Shown here piece after piece: positions 1 to 11,225 of a stretch of DNA of 64,000 nucleotides. Positions within the stretch are counted from its first letter, which is position 1. The number at the start of each line of letters is the position of its first letter. The notes under the pieces were generated by a model. It saw only the letters and a list, made by a program, of their open reading frames with translations. It did not search any database and was not told the origin of the DNA. The DNA lies in the NCBI RefSeq assembly GCF_051014685.1, contig NC_135060.1:1364001-1428000 (forward strand), given 5' to 3'. Position numbers and translations under genes: made by a program. This DNA is from Ptiloglossa arizonensis (taxonomy: Eukaryota > Arthropoda > Insecta > Hymenoptera > Colletidae).

Positions 1-811
1 GGGAGGGGGTGAATTAGAATTAGATACCGCGAATAATTGCTTTTAATTTAGAATTCGCGTTTAAATTGTCAAACCGTGCGAACGAAATCGACATCGCTTT
101 CATTATTATTATCATCGTAAGTCGCGTTTCGACTTTAGAACTACTCGTAATACCGAAATAAAGGTTCGTTGGTTCGCTCGTTGTTTGTTTTTCGAAGACT
201 TTTTAAACCCGACTCAACGGAAACTCGACTTAGGGAGAAGACTCCCCGTATCGTTAGGAGAAAACATTTAATTGGCGTTACAACCGGGGCGCAAACGAAC
301 TCAGACGCCCGCCGCGAGTGATTTATTATTTAATCTTCTAGACGAGTGATTTTTATCTGGACGTCCGCCACGGTTCCCGGGGTCGAAAAGCTACCCCTGT
401 CCGTTACCGTTTACCGACCTCGGGTCAGTAATGGTTATGCTTGTCATTATCGCCGTGTCGCACGAATCGTCTGGCCGCTCGCAGAGCCCGGCCACGACCA
501 ATGGACTGCAGCACTTGAACTCGTTACGTCGTGCGGTGCAATTCCGCGACCGTTTCGGCCCATTCTCGCTTAAACGTTGCGAAAGGGGGTGGAGGTTCGA
601 ATTTACCGCTACACGCGACCGGGAAAAAGTTTCTTCCTCGAAACGCGTCAAAAGAAACACGAGCTCCATTCTTTACCGCACCGTGTCCGGATCAACACCG
701 GACGACAACGTGAAACGGCTACCGATCCCGAGCTTCCGCATCGTACCGATCGCGTTCGAGCGATCCTAAACGAGTGGAAACCTTCGTACGGAAGATTCGA
801 AGATTTCTACT
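1..811. other. Non-coding DNA, no gene recognised
   Basis: GC-moderate, CpG-rich sequence. Short stop-free stretches occur in several overlapping frames on both strands around 346-930, but none gives a recognisable protein and their mutual overlap suggests chance. No promoter, RNA gene or transposon end could be supported. Confidence 0.5.
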
Positions 812-1095
812 GGAGCAGAAATAATAAAAGTTTCCTCGAATTTTTTAGAAACTCGTCGAATCGACCGTTTCCTGGAAAATATTGCGAGCTGTCGGTGGGA
901 AGTAACGGAAAGTTGTTAAAACGCGAATATTAGGAAACCTCTTGTAGAAAAGTTGGAGGCCTGGCGCCGAATGTCGGAGCAGAAACAATAGAATTTTCCT
1001 CAAAGTTTTAGGAACACGCTCGTCGAACTACGTTGGAAATATTATACGTAGTTCGTAAGGCGACAAACGGGAAGTTTTTGAAAGGGATACTTAAC
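812..1095 (+). repeat. Diverged local tandem duplication (about 164-bp offset)
   Basis: The motif GGAGCAGAAATAATA at 812 recurs as GGAGCAGAAACAATA at 976. Both are followed by a TTTCCTC/TTTTCCTC stretch, a run of T, a TCGTCGAA motif and a GGAAA-ATATT block in the same order. The copies differ by many substitutions and small indels, so the event is old. No coding frame is conserved between them. Confidence 0.6.
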
Positions 1096-1555
1096 GGCGA
1101 ACGACAAAGAGGTGGTTAAAGATGCTGGGTGTGCAACGAAGAGACGAGGTCGATGGAGCGAATTTTAGAGCAACGCGTACAGGGTGGATCAAAGCATCGG
1201 TTACAAGGAAAAGTGCAAGGGGCAATAAAAATCCTGGAAGAAAAGCGACGACGTCAAAACAGCTTGTTACGAAGCGAGTTACAGAAGGAGGGTTGAAAGA
1301 GGAAAAGTGTTCGTCGCGGTCTGTACAGTTACCCGCCACGCTTCTGTGAAAGAAACTTCAAGCACGGAGTAACTACCAGAAGTACGCGTTCCGTTCGTTT
1401 CGAAAATGTTGTTAATGGAACGTTTCGGTGCGCGGGAGTAACGAGATCGGAAGATTCCGATAATCGGAATCGTGTACAATTGGGAAATTGGAAAATCGAG
1501 AAGTTAAGATATCGAAGGGTTCAGCGAAATTGAAATCCGATACCAGTATTTTATG
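1096..1555. other. Non-coding DNA, nothing supported
   Basis: Mixed-composition sequence with only short open stretches on both strands. No splice-bounded exon, RNA gene or repeat was recognised. Confidence 0.5.
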
Positions 1556-1715
1556 GAAATGGGTGTACACGCGACTCAAACGCGACTATTCTCGAGCTGG
1601 TTCGCACAGTTGTAGGACTTTGAACGTTCGATTTCGCGGCAATGGGTGAACGCGCGACTTAAACGCGACCGGTCTCGTTTGCGCAGGGCTTTGTACTTTC
1701 GAGACACTCTTTTCC
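1556..1715 (+). repeat. Diverged tandem duplication (about 83-bp offset)
   Basis: AATGGGTGTACACGCGACTC near 1558 is repeated as AATGGGTGAACGCGCGACTT at 1641. Both continue through AAACGCGAC, a TCTCG block, a CGCA(C/G) block and a CTTTG motif. The first copy has extra bases. It looks like an old slippage or unequal-exchange duplication, not coding. Confidence 0.6.
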
Positions 1716-3335
1716 AGAACTCGGAGCGACCGATTTCACCGCTTCCTCGAAAGTTAAATCCGCCGCGTTTACACGCGCTGTTCCCAAGAATTGTCCGAAG
1801 CAGGGGGAGGTGGTTGCAACGCGATGCAAAGCGATGGTCACGCCATCTCCATCTCGACGTACAAAGGGAGAAAACGTAGCTCGGTTCGAGGAAGCAGAAA
1901 AAGGTAGAACGATAAACGCACGAAGTAGGAAAATAAAACGGGTCGCATCGATCGTAGACGAAAAGACAGGTCCACGGTCTTTCGCTCCGCTCGCCGTGAA
2001 AAGTTTAATGACTTTTTGTTAATCAACATCCCGTCGGACAGGTTTAGAGCAACGACGGTCACTTCGGTCTCCCGGTACCCGCCCTCTCTTCCTTCTTCGT
2101 GCATCCCCTACCCCCATTGACGTTTTCGTTCCAAGCCGAAATGCCGGGGTACAACACACGCGTGCTTCTCATCGTTTTGCGTGGAATCGCGAACACGCCG
2201 CGCGAAACAATTTACCAGACGATAAATTTTTATAGAAGGGCGCGCAGGAGACCGGCCAAGGGGGTGAGGGTGGTCACCGCTGAAACGGAATTGAATCGAT
2301 ATATTTACGTGCCGTTTACCAGAGGGAAAGGGTTGGAGTTAGCGCTCGTGTAATTGCAGGACAACACAGAGAGCGAAGATTAGGGGTGCGACCTAACTGC
2401 TGCAGCCTGACTGTTGTTTTGACGTTCAGTGAAAGGGAATTGTTTAACTCGTTTCAATCCTCCAAGGTACAACTCGAGAAGAATCGTGGCTTCCATTGTT
2501 GAACTTTGTATATTTATGTCGCTCCCAGAAGAAGGAAACGAGCTCGCGGGATCGGAAAAATTGAAATTACCCTCCGAAGACGATTCGACGATTAACAATT
2601 GATCGTTCAATGGGAAATCTGCGATCAAACGGTAACTATTCGAACGTTTTTCTTTTATTTTGCAATATCGATCGGTAAAATTAATATGAAAAATTGGAAG
2701 GAACATTGATTTCCGATTTTACGTTATTCGTTAAGAATAAGAGAGATCTCTTTCGGTCATTGATTATAAAAAATATCTTTACTGGGCGACTATGCTTACA
2801 AAATTCTTTTACGGAAAATTTAGCAGTAATACCCATAGATTTGCGTAATGCGACGATACTCTCTATGACCATTCAATTTTGCATTTATTCGCTATAAGAA
2901 CGATAGTCCCCAAACGTTTATTTTATTTTTTAACGAGCATTTTTATCATTATTATTACTATTTTTATTATTATTACCACTACGTAAATAAAGGTAGCGAC
3001 ACTTTCGTCGATTTGAGAAACTTGTGGAAAACTTGTTAGGACGATTCCCAACAGCCCGACGCGCGTGTATTCGGTATAGGTTCGGATTTAGCCACCGATT
3101 CCCCCTGGCTCGTGACTTTGAAATGTCACGCGGTGATAACGGGCGAAAAGAAAACGAAGCTTCCTGAATTTCTTCGCTGATATTTTCGAGTTCGTCAACG
3201 ACGATTGAACTTTAGACGGGCGTGCCTCGGGGAGAGATAAAAGCCGATCCGTTCTATTATCGCGGGTGCGCACCGACTGTCCGCGCGGATTAATACCCGT
3301 TCGCGTGCCGACAGAGTAAACGGCGTCCTCGAAAT
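1716..3335. other. Non-coding DNA, nothing supported
   Basis: AT-rich from about 2400 to 3000, GC-richer from 3050. It includes a simple ATTATTATT-type stretch near 2945-2980. Short open frames are scattered on both strands without recognisable domains. Confidence 0.5.
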
Positions 3336-4146
3336 TTATTGTAATTGGTCTTTTGATATAGCGTCGGCCCACTCACGTGCCGGGCATTTCCACGTCCCTT
3401 TTCTACCCTCCCTCCGCAACCACTTCGCGTCTCGAACAGTATTTTCCGGAACAACGATGATAGTTTCGGCATCGGGGACGAACAACGACGTTCGTTGATC
3501 CCTATCGACGCGCACCAAAAACGAGGTGTCGTCTAACGTGGACGTGACTCCGCGTTCGACTTTGCAGCGCGAAACGATGACCGTCGAGAAATCGAGCGTC
3601 GAGAACCAAGGACCGAGGACCGAAGAAAGGGTTAGGTTCTTCGGATCGAAGAAAGCCCCGTCGACTTTCCACCTGCGTGGTTCGTCCTTCATCGTCAGAC
3701 GAATGTTCTCTTTCGCGCCAAAGAACGCAGGAATTCCGTGGAACATCCTTGGAGCTCGGCGAACGGGTGGTTGGGCGGAGGGTTCGGGAAGGGGAGGAGG
3801 GGGTGTATCTCGGCAAACGACTCGAACTCGGGAACCGAGGTCGTTTGGGGAACGTACGGGAGACGAAACGCTGGAAACTCGAAGGAAACGCGGCACCAGG
3901 ATGGTGGCGGAGGGAGGGGGGAGGGTAGGACAGTCGAAGCCAGGGGAGCGGAAAGAGGGAAAGGGTAGTTCTGTTGCCGGTTCTGGAGACTTGGCGAGGA
4001 GGCCGGCAGCGGGCGGGAGGGGAACTGAAGAGGCAATATAGGAGAAAGCTTATTATTGGAGTTCGCTGCACCCGAGAAGAGAACAAAATACAGGCGAGCA
4101 GTGATTGCTGTTTCCAATTGAACCCCTCGTGCGCCACGCTCTCCAC
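3336..4146. other. GC-rich, stop-poor block; coding status doubtful
   Basis: The minus strand stays open for 214 codons (4146 down to 3502) and 186 codons (3896 down to 3336), and the plus strand for 171 codons (3526-4041), all overlapping. The translations are rich in R, G, P, S and E, with no domain, signal peptide or repeat I recognise. Simultaneous openness on both strands, with G-runs at 3775-3810 and 3905-3930, is what GC-rich, purine-skewed DNA gives by chance. It could be a CpG-rich promoter or 5' UTR region. I do not call a gene. Confidence 0.4.
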
Positions 4147-5586
4147 CTGAATGAACGAGCTAGCGGAAAATAATCAAGCTCCGCCCGGAGCTACTATCTA
4201 GTATTCGTGTATCCAACCCAGCCTTAACCTTCTCCGCGCTCGAATCCCCTCGTCCCGCGAATCGGGGTCTACCGCTTCGCGTTGTCGTTTGCATTGGATA
4301 TCAGCCTGGATCCACCGATCGTCCTCCCGCCTTCCTTCGTCGCGCACTTGGAAATTACAGATAGGCTGGACCTCGAGGCTTTTTCAGCGATCGGTCTCCC
4401 ATTCCGCGCGGCCCACCGATCCAACCTCGACGATTTCACCGACGAATAACGATGAAAATGGAATTTCGTCGTTCGAGTGGCTCGAAGGGTGAACTCGTCT
4501 TAAGGTCGAAATGAAAATTCTACGGGCGCGTCTCTGATCCAAAGTACGCAAAATCACGAAAGTTTGGAAAGTCGACGAGTTCCAAAGACGAAGTTGAACG
4601 AGGACCTCCCTCGGGATTGGTATTCGTTTCTCGTGGTCGGCGAACGAATTTAATCAAATTTCGCAATAGACTCGAAATTTTTCCACGCAAGGACGAAACA
4701 AAGGCTCACGTGTCTACCGTCACCGACGAAACGGACGGATCTTCCCCTCCAGCCGGTAGAAATCTACGCAGATTCCTACTGATTCCTCCCTTCTAAAGTT
4801 TCAACGGGCCCCGTCCTCTCTATCTCCGCCTCCCTCTGTCTCCGTCGCGTTACCAGGATTCACGTATCGGCTCGGTAGAAACAGGGGGCCAAGTGAAGGG
4901 GGTGGCGGAGAGCGAAAGAGAGAAATGAGCGGAGCCGGGTCGGTCGATAGATGGTGCAGGAGGAAAGCACAGGAATATGAAACAATCGCTTCATTGGAAA
5001 GTCAAGAATCTCTTGAGCCCGTCGGCGTTTGACTTGCCATTAGGAGCGTCAGTTTTAATTGTGCCTGCACTCTCGTCCTCATCGTCGTCGACGTCGTCGT
5101 CGTCTATCTCTTGCAGTCTGCAGTCTCAGGTGAAGTGTATCGCCTACCCCCGTATATGCCTCACCGTGTCTACCCACCTACCCCGTGCCCTTTAGCGATG
5201 TCTCATTAGTTGCAGCACTGCAACGGATGAGTACATCCTACTGCCACCCAACTACGACCGCTCCGGTACCGTCCCTCCCTTCTTCGTGTAACCCCATGCG
5301 CCAGCTAGGAGACCCGTTCCTACCCCGTCACTCGACTGCCACTTCCTTATCCCTGGCCACTTACTCTTTGCCAACAACGAGGGACGTTGGCCTATACAGT
5401 TTGATTCGTTATGGTACGCGCGAAGAAGTTGTTTCGGTCTTTTACGATCGACGGCTCCTCTCTCGACCGTGCTTCTTTATTTCGACCTGGTGTTTCACAA
5501 TATCGAATACGTGGCGTTCTTCTCGACGATATTTACACGGTAGGGGGACCAAGTGTACTCTTTTCGAGGATCCACATCGAGCTGGT
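4147..5586. other. Non-coding DNA with GC-rich patches and a trinucleotide run
   Basis: GC-rich with pyrimidine-rich tracts. It contains a short CGT/GTC trinucleotide run at 5081-5104. The open stretch at 5185-5595 (136 codons, plus) has no recognisable domain and spans simple sequence, so it is not called. Confidence 0.45.
5081..5104. repeat. (GTC)n microsatellite
   Basis: Short imperfect trinucleotide repeat of GTC/CGT units, interrupted by one GAC. Confidence 0.8.
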
Positions 5587-5745
5587 CGTTTGTAAAATTT
5601 TCTACGTTTTAAATAAAAATTCAACTTTGAATCGATATCGATTTGATTTTCGGTGGAATTTTATACGTTTCAAATGAAATTTAGACTCGAAAGGTTGTTA
5701 GTAAAATTTGGCAAAGTTGTATATTTCAAGTAAAATTAGAATCTG
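5587..5745 (+). repeat. Three degenerate tandem copies of an about 60-bp AT-rich motif
   Basis: GTAAAATTTTCTACGTTTTA near 5592 recurs as a GGAATTTTATACGTTTCA block near 5652 and as a TAAAATTTGGCAAAG...TATATTTCA block near 5700. Each is followed by AATAAAAATT, AATGAAATTT or AGTAAAATTA. Divergence is high. No function is evident. Confidence 0.5.
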
Positions 5746-6957
5746 TAATAAATTAAGCTGGAATCTTAGACACGTCGTAGAATGATAAATCGATGAACAA
5801 AAACACGACGAATACTGATAAATAAACGTTAATTTTCCTGTCCAGAATTAAACGTAGATAAGAAAAGCTTCGTTGCAACTCTCTACGAAATCCTAAAATG
5901 TCACGATCGTAAATTATACTGTTTCCGATAAACGCCACATCCGGAATCGATAAAAATGGAAGCCGCATTTTTATTGTTATTCGCTAAAGAAAATGTTTAA
6001 AACTCCAGAAAATGTCTTCGTACGTTCCAAACGCCGTCCGCAATTATTATCCAAGAATAGCTCGCAATCAATCGGGCGCAAACAAGATGGTTCTCGAGAA
6101 ACCTGCCATACATACATCTTTGCGTAACGCAAACCGCAAAAGCGAACAGTGTTTGCTTCCTGATGACGCAAACAATTTCCGCGATTCCTCCCAGACTTTC
6201 TTCTTTCATTGGCTGCGTTTACCTCGAGATTTGCTCCTCATTAGCTTGGAGCTTGGCGGATATAAGGCGCCGTTCAGAGAGACCCGAAGGCGGCCCAGAG
6301 TTTTGCGTTCCTCCCTTGTTTTTTCCCCGAATTTCTTTTTTCCTTCAGAAGGAACAATCCGCGCGGCGGTTGCCCGCGAAACCAGGACGAAGGACCAAAC
6401 GAGAAAAGGAGCCCTGGAAGGCAGAGAAAAAGGGGGCCTCCTTCATTTAGCGGAGGCTAATGGTTTAGCCCCGGGAAGATTATTATACGGAAGTACAAAA
6501 GCGATACCTTTGCAATTAAGGGAATAGCCGTAAACCTCGGCGGCTAGGATGCACGGTGTGCACACTCGCGCGCGCGTGCATTGCACAGCCCCGCTTTGTT
6601 TGCACAGCGCGATGAGCTAAAAGACTCTGGTCTCTCTTCTTTTCTCCGAGTTCCACTGCACTACTATCTCCCTGTCCGTGCAACTTTGATGTCCCGCTAA
6701 TTCTGAAGGAATGAGTAATCGCGGGCTGGTCACTCTGTGTACGAACGCACGAGTGGACATCTCCTTTGCTGACGCGGATTGGGTCACGTGAAGACACTCG
6801 GAAACGCGTCTATTGACTTCCGAGGTGGCACTGATCGAAAAATTACGGTTCGAGATCGATCGCGCGATAATTTACATTAATCGGATCGTCGACTCCTTGG
6901 GTTCTTTGAACAAGGAAACAATAGTAGGACCGATATCGGCGCTAGAGTATCCCACGT
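5746..6957. other. Non-coding DNA, nothing supported
   Basis: AT-rich to about 6000, then mixed composition, with an alternating CG/TG run near 6555-6580. The 171-codon open stretch at 6012-6527 has no recognisable domain. Confidence 0.45.
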
Positions 6958-7350
6958 GTCGAACAACGATGTATATCTCGAGAAACGTGTTGGAACAACT
7001 GTCCAAGAGTGCTTCTATCCAACAAGCTTTCTCGTATCGCAAGAAACGCGCTCGAAAGAAGACCGCAAACGAGGGACGATTCGAGATACCTCGAGACGCA
7101 ACGATCGACTTCACGAGAGACACGGAGATCGACTGGATCGTAATTCTCTGTAATCGATACGATCATCGACTCCTCTGTTCGCGTTTCTCCGAGAAAGAAA
7201 AGGAACCGGTAGCTACCCAACTGGACCAACATTGGCTCCCAGAACGTCCCAAGTATTTCCTGTCCCCTTTGTCAGACAACAGCGTATATCTCAACGTATC
7301 AGTCCAAGTGTGCTTCTACTTAACAAGCTTTCGCGTATTGTGAGGAACAT
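6958..7350 (+). repeat. Diverged local duplication (about 301-bp offset)
   Basis: GTATATCTCGAGAAACGTG near 6971 recurs as a GTATATCTCAACGTATCAG block near 7283. In both copies GTCCAAG, GTGCTTCTA, AACAAGCTTTC and CGTATTG/CGTATCG follow in the same order (GCTTCTA at 7011 and 7312). The second copy carries a deletion of roughly 15 bp relative to the first. The duplication falls in different reading frames of the 176-codon open stretch 6813-7343, which argues against that stretch being a real protein. Confidence 0.6.
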
Positions 7351-7974
7351 GCTTAAAAGGAAACCAAAAATGAGGACAAGTAGACCGGTAGTGGGGGTGG
7401 GTGGCTGGGGTGGGCTCGTAACGACGAGAGAGGTGCGAGAATCAGCGGGATCACGGTGACACCTCGGGCACCCTCTCGTATCACGCTCTTTTTCACCCCG
7501 AGTGCCGTACAAACAATAACAAACAGTACTAATGAGGCTCTTCAATAGCGAGGAAGCAGCGGCGAACTGTACGCGACACTCGGATGCGCGCGACAAAGCT
7601 TCCGGAATGATTACACGGCGTTGTTCGACACTTGACTCCTCGCCGCGTCGATTGTTCGTTTCGCTCCTGAGCGATCGTCGGCCCGCCGCGGGCGGAAAGT
7701 ATCCTTTGACGCTCCAAGTGCCACTCGAAAGTCTCGAAAATCTGGTTAGAAACTCTGGACGCTGTACAAACGAGGCGTTATCGATCTTCGGCAACCACGA
7801 CCACGCGACGCGAGCCGTTTCTTTCGATACCGCGAGACCATCGCGAACTCTCGGACCGAATCGACAACGACCTTCGACTCGATGACTTACCGATTTTTAT
7901 GTTTTCTTTACAGATGGTAGAGGCTTCGTCGGTTCAACGAGATCAATCATCTCTGAATCGACGATCGAGGTATT
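7351..7974. other. Non-coding GC-rich DNA
   Basis: GC-rich with G-runs near 7390-7415. Overlapping open stretches on both strands (167 codons minus at 7291-7794; 117 codons plus at 7532-7885) have no recognisable domain and shadow each other. Confidence 0.4.
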
Positions 7975-8375
7975 CCGTTCAACTTTTTCGTGTTTCATTG
8001 AGGAACTTTGAATGTTCTTGTTCTTTGAACGATTCCACGTCGATTCAGATTTTTTAAATAAAAATGTGCAGTGTGGAAAATTTTAATTACAGGGTCTTGA
8101 AATGTGTTTGTGGGTTCGATAATCAGGGATTCTCGAATATAAGGAAATTATAGAAGTCGTGGACCAATGGACAACTCTCTTGAACTTATAGGTGAGAATT
8201 TGATAGCAATAATCGAGGACCCAAAGTACCTTCTTCGTATTTTATTAAAAAACTTTCGATGTTCTTCTTCTCTAAATCCTTGCTCTTTGGACAATTCTGT
8301 GTTGGTTTACATTTTCAAAATGAAAAATTGTGAAGGAAAAGTAGAAACTTTTAATTACAGAGACTTCAAATATAT
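7975..8375 (+). repeat. Diverged local duplication with splice-acceptor-like ends (267-bp offset)
   Basis: A block with AACTTTGAATGTTCTT...TCTTTGAAC...GATTCAGATTTT and ending TTTTAATTACAGGGTCTTG (near 8082) recurs as AACTTTCGATGTTCTT...TCTTTGGAC and ending TTTTAATTACAGAGACTTC (near 8349). The shared TTAATTACAG looks like a 3' splice site, so tandem exon duplication was considered. However, the downstream sequences share no reading frame and carry stops. An old non-coding duplication is the conservative reading. Confidence 0.5.
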
Positions 8376-8948
8376 GTTCAACAAATACTTGTTCAACAAC
8401 CGGTGGTACCTGGATGCTCATACAAACAAAGGTAAATAGGCGAATTATAAACAGAGTCATAGGAATATTTTGCAAGTAAATTGTACCGAACAGAAAATTT
8501 TTCTTTAAAACTCTTTATTTACGTGCGTCAAAAGGCAATTACACTGTATAAATAAATTTGCTGGCGACAAGTTAGTTACTGTCTGTTACATTGCATGTTA
8601 CAGTGTTCACGATTTTTTCTGCATTTTTTTTGCAAATCAAGATACAAAGGTATGCAACCGTAGCGGTGCGAGGAAAATTTTTTAAAGTATTAACTCGTGT
8701 GCGTAGATGAAATCTAACAAAACCGAAAGATTCGAGTCTTCTTTCGATTCCAATTATTGATAATAAAATCTCGATCCAGAGATGACAATCTTTACTCATT
8801 GGTGTGGAAGAGTTCTCCTCAACAGGGCAATTAAACATTTCCACTTTCGACTCTTTTATTTGGTGGACTTTAGTTTACTATTGGGGTTGTGGATGATTCG
8901 ATTAACTTTGAACCATTTTTCCGAAAATTCTCTCGAATAAATTTTTAT
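8376..8948. other. Non-coding AT-rich DNA
   Basis: AT-rich sequence with short open stretches only. No RNA gene, promoter or repeat recognised. Confidence 0.5.
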
Positions 8949-9010
8949 CAGTGTTTCTGAAACTGTGGTCCGCGGATCCCTGGGGTTTACGAACGTGTTG
9001 AAGGGAAGGA
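8949..9010 (+). mobile_element. hAT-like transposon terminus (non-autonomous relic)
   Basis: The sequence begins CAGTGTTTCTGAAACTGTGG and continues TCCGCGGATCCCTGGGG. This matches the typical look of hAT-superfamily ends (CAG start, then an AAACTGTGG-type block followed by a GC-rich CCGCGGA/CCTGGGG block). A related copy lies on the minus strand at 27474-27525. I could not find the opposite terminus or an 8-bp target duplication nearby, so the copy is truncated or too decayed. No transposase sequence adjoins it. Confidence 0.5.
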
Positions 9011-10990
9011 AGTATAATGAAAACTAAACTACTACTGAATAGTAGCAGAATGAAAATAATGTATCCCTTAGTAAAGCGTTAAATATCAAAGAAATAATAA
9101 GGAAGCTACCCACTAACTGTGAATCTGTATTACCATAGTTATTTACGTATTATGTATTATAAATTCGTGCTATGTAACTAAAGAAAAAAAACGTTAATAT
9201 AAGTCTCCACTAGTTTGTATCATTGATATTGATAAAAGAAGACAAAATAAGAATAGCTTTGGAGTTTCTTTTTTTCAGTACTAATTGGTAAAGGTCATTT
9301 TCTTTATACAATGCACACGCTGTGTATCATCGTGTCACTTTGGAATGTCTTCGATAAACACATTGAATTCTTCGATATACCCATCTATGTGTCGGTTAAA
9401 GTGTTTAAAATTATCTTTAACACGTTCTCGACGGAGGAAGTAAATTTACCTTCTTACATTCAGACCGCCCGTCAGTGGAGGTAGACTTACCTCACCTACT
9501 ACGCGTATACCGTTTGTTGATTTTGTGGTGGGAATTTATTTACTTTCTGAAACTTATTCTTTGTCGGCTCTCCTCTATTTCCAATTTAAGTAAAAAATAT
9601 CACACGTTTTTGAGAAAAGACACAATTCGCAATGTGAAGAAATGTAAAATTTCGTTTAAAAAAATAACAGTGACCTTGAAAACTTTCAAAACAATTGACT
9701 TACAAAAAGTACACTGTAATCGGATCGTGTACTTGTCTGCGCTAAAATAAAATGAGTCCTAGTCTTTCCGCATAAATTGAATTCCATAATTATGATATAT
9801 TGCAGGAAGGAAAAGAGATCACTCTCGGTTTGAGAAATTGTGGTAGTATCTATAGTGAGAACGTGTACAGTGTCGATTAATGTTTGCTCAATCGTAGACC
9901 TTACGAAATTTGGTTGAAACGTTCGATCCAATACCATTGAGAATTCCTTTCGGAACTGAAAATTAACGAAAATTAATCCGTGCACACTCCTTTCTAGAAA
10001 GACAAATAGAAGAAAAGGAAACTTTAACGAATACCTATATATACACGTACATATAAAATAAGTGGTAGCCTAAGCGCGTATCTACGAAGCCAGGTAATTC
10101 TAGACCCCTTGATTCAAGGACTCGTTGCATCAAAAGGAAAGAGATAATTCTCGTTGGCTGAATAGTGCCGCGAACAATTAATATAATTGCGTTGTATACC
10201 GATTGAAATACCCGTACGGGATGGATATAAATATTCACGGGCTACGAATCAACCTGAAACTCCCTAATCTTCGTTCAAGGATGAGACTCGGCTCCTTTGG
10301 CTCTGGAGTTCGCAAACATTTCCCCCTGAACATTCCTCGATGACCGTTCCAGCTAACAGTCGCCATAGACTTTCTCTTGCCACGACTTTTCTTCAGTATC
10401 TCGGCTGAAAAGTTGAAGAATTCTTCTCGAGTCCACGACCGGGCCTCGCACGATTTTGACTAGTAAGCATAGCCTCCATGCTCTAATTTCTCGTTTGCGT
10501 TCCCTCTAAAAAAAGAATGGCTCCCTTTTATCTCTGGAGAGCACCAACTATCTTTCGCAAGCCTGCAGCGCACGGTACACACTCGACGTCGTGCTCTACA
10601 ATTCCAGATACTACAAGATCCCCGGTTCCTCCTCTCTTCCTCCTCGGCCCGCTTTTCATGCGCTCTTGTTTGCCACGAAAGTCCGCGTCTTTCGAGGGGA
10701 CCAATTAGTTCCATTTTTCTTACGGAAACTGCATTCCGCTTCTTCGAACCAGTCGGAAACCGTCTTGAGGAGTTTGAAACGTTGCCATTTTATCTGTCCC
10801 CCCTCCGTTCAATTATAGGTAAATCCCATTGTTTCCATTCGCTTTGGGTCAGCGGATACCGAATTTCCACGATCTCCTCGTTACCGTTTCACATCGGACG
10901 TTTCTGGTACCATCAAACGGGGTAGCTCGCAACAGATGGGTTATTACCACGTTCCTTCTCTTCGGTATTTTGCTCTTCATTTTTTACCGG
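9011..10990. other. Non-coding AT-rich DNA, nothing supported
   Basis: Probably includes the body of the decayed element that begins at 8949, but its limits cannot be seen. No protein domain or RNA gene recognised. Composition becomes GC-richer from about 10250. Confidence 0.45.
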
Positions 10991-10992
10991 CC

Positions 10993-11225
10993 CGTGCGTT
11001 GACTCCAAAACGCAGCACTGGTGGTCGTTTCGTTACTCAGACATTGACAAATAGCGTTAAAGAAGATTCTGTTGATTCAATGCTGGTTTTGTTCGATTTC
11101 TGCTAGAGACTGGCTCGTGTGTATTGACTTCGAAACGCAGAAATAGTGGTCGTCGCGTTCCTCGTATTGTACATTGATAAACGACGTTAAAGAAGTTTCA
11201 AACAAAAGAGGCTTCGATTGATTTC
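10993..11225 (+). repeat. Diverged tandem duplication (about 125-bp offset)
   Basis: CCCGTGCGTTGACTCCAAAACGCAG... near 10991 is repeated from about 11115 as a GCTCGTGTGTATTGACTTCGAAACGCAG block. Both continue with a GTGGTCGT...CGTT stretch, an ACATTGA(C/T)AAA motif, CGTTAAAGAAG and a GATTTCTG end. Copies show many substitutions but conserved order. Not coding. Confidence 0.65.

Noticed and set aside
3336..4146. Long overlapping open frames on both strands (up to 214 codons)
   Set aside because: Openness on both strands at once is explained by GC-rich, purine-skewed composition. Translations are low complexity with no domain.
6813..7343. 176-codon frame on the plus strand
   Set aside because: It contains an internal DNA duplication that lies in different frames, so it was not maintained as protein. 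No domain recognised.
7975..8375. Tandem exon duplication with TTAATTACAG acceptors
   Set aside because: The sequences after the two acceptors share no open frame or residues.
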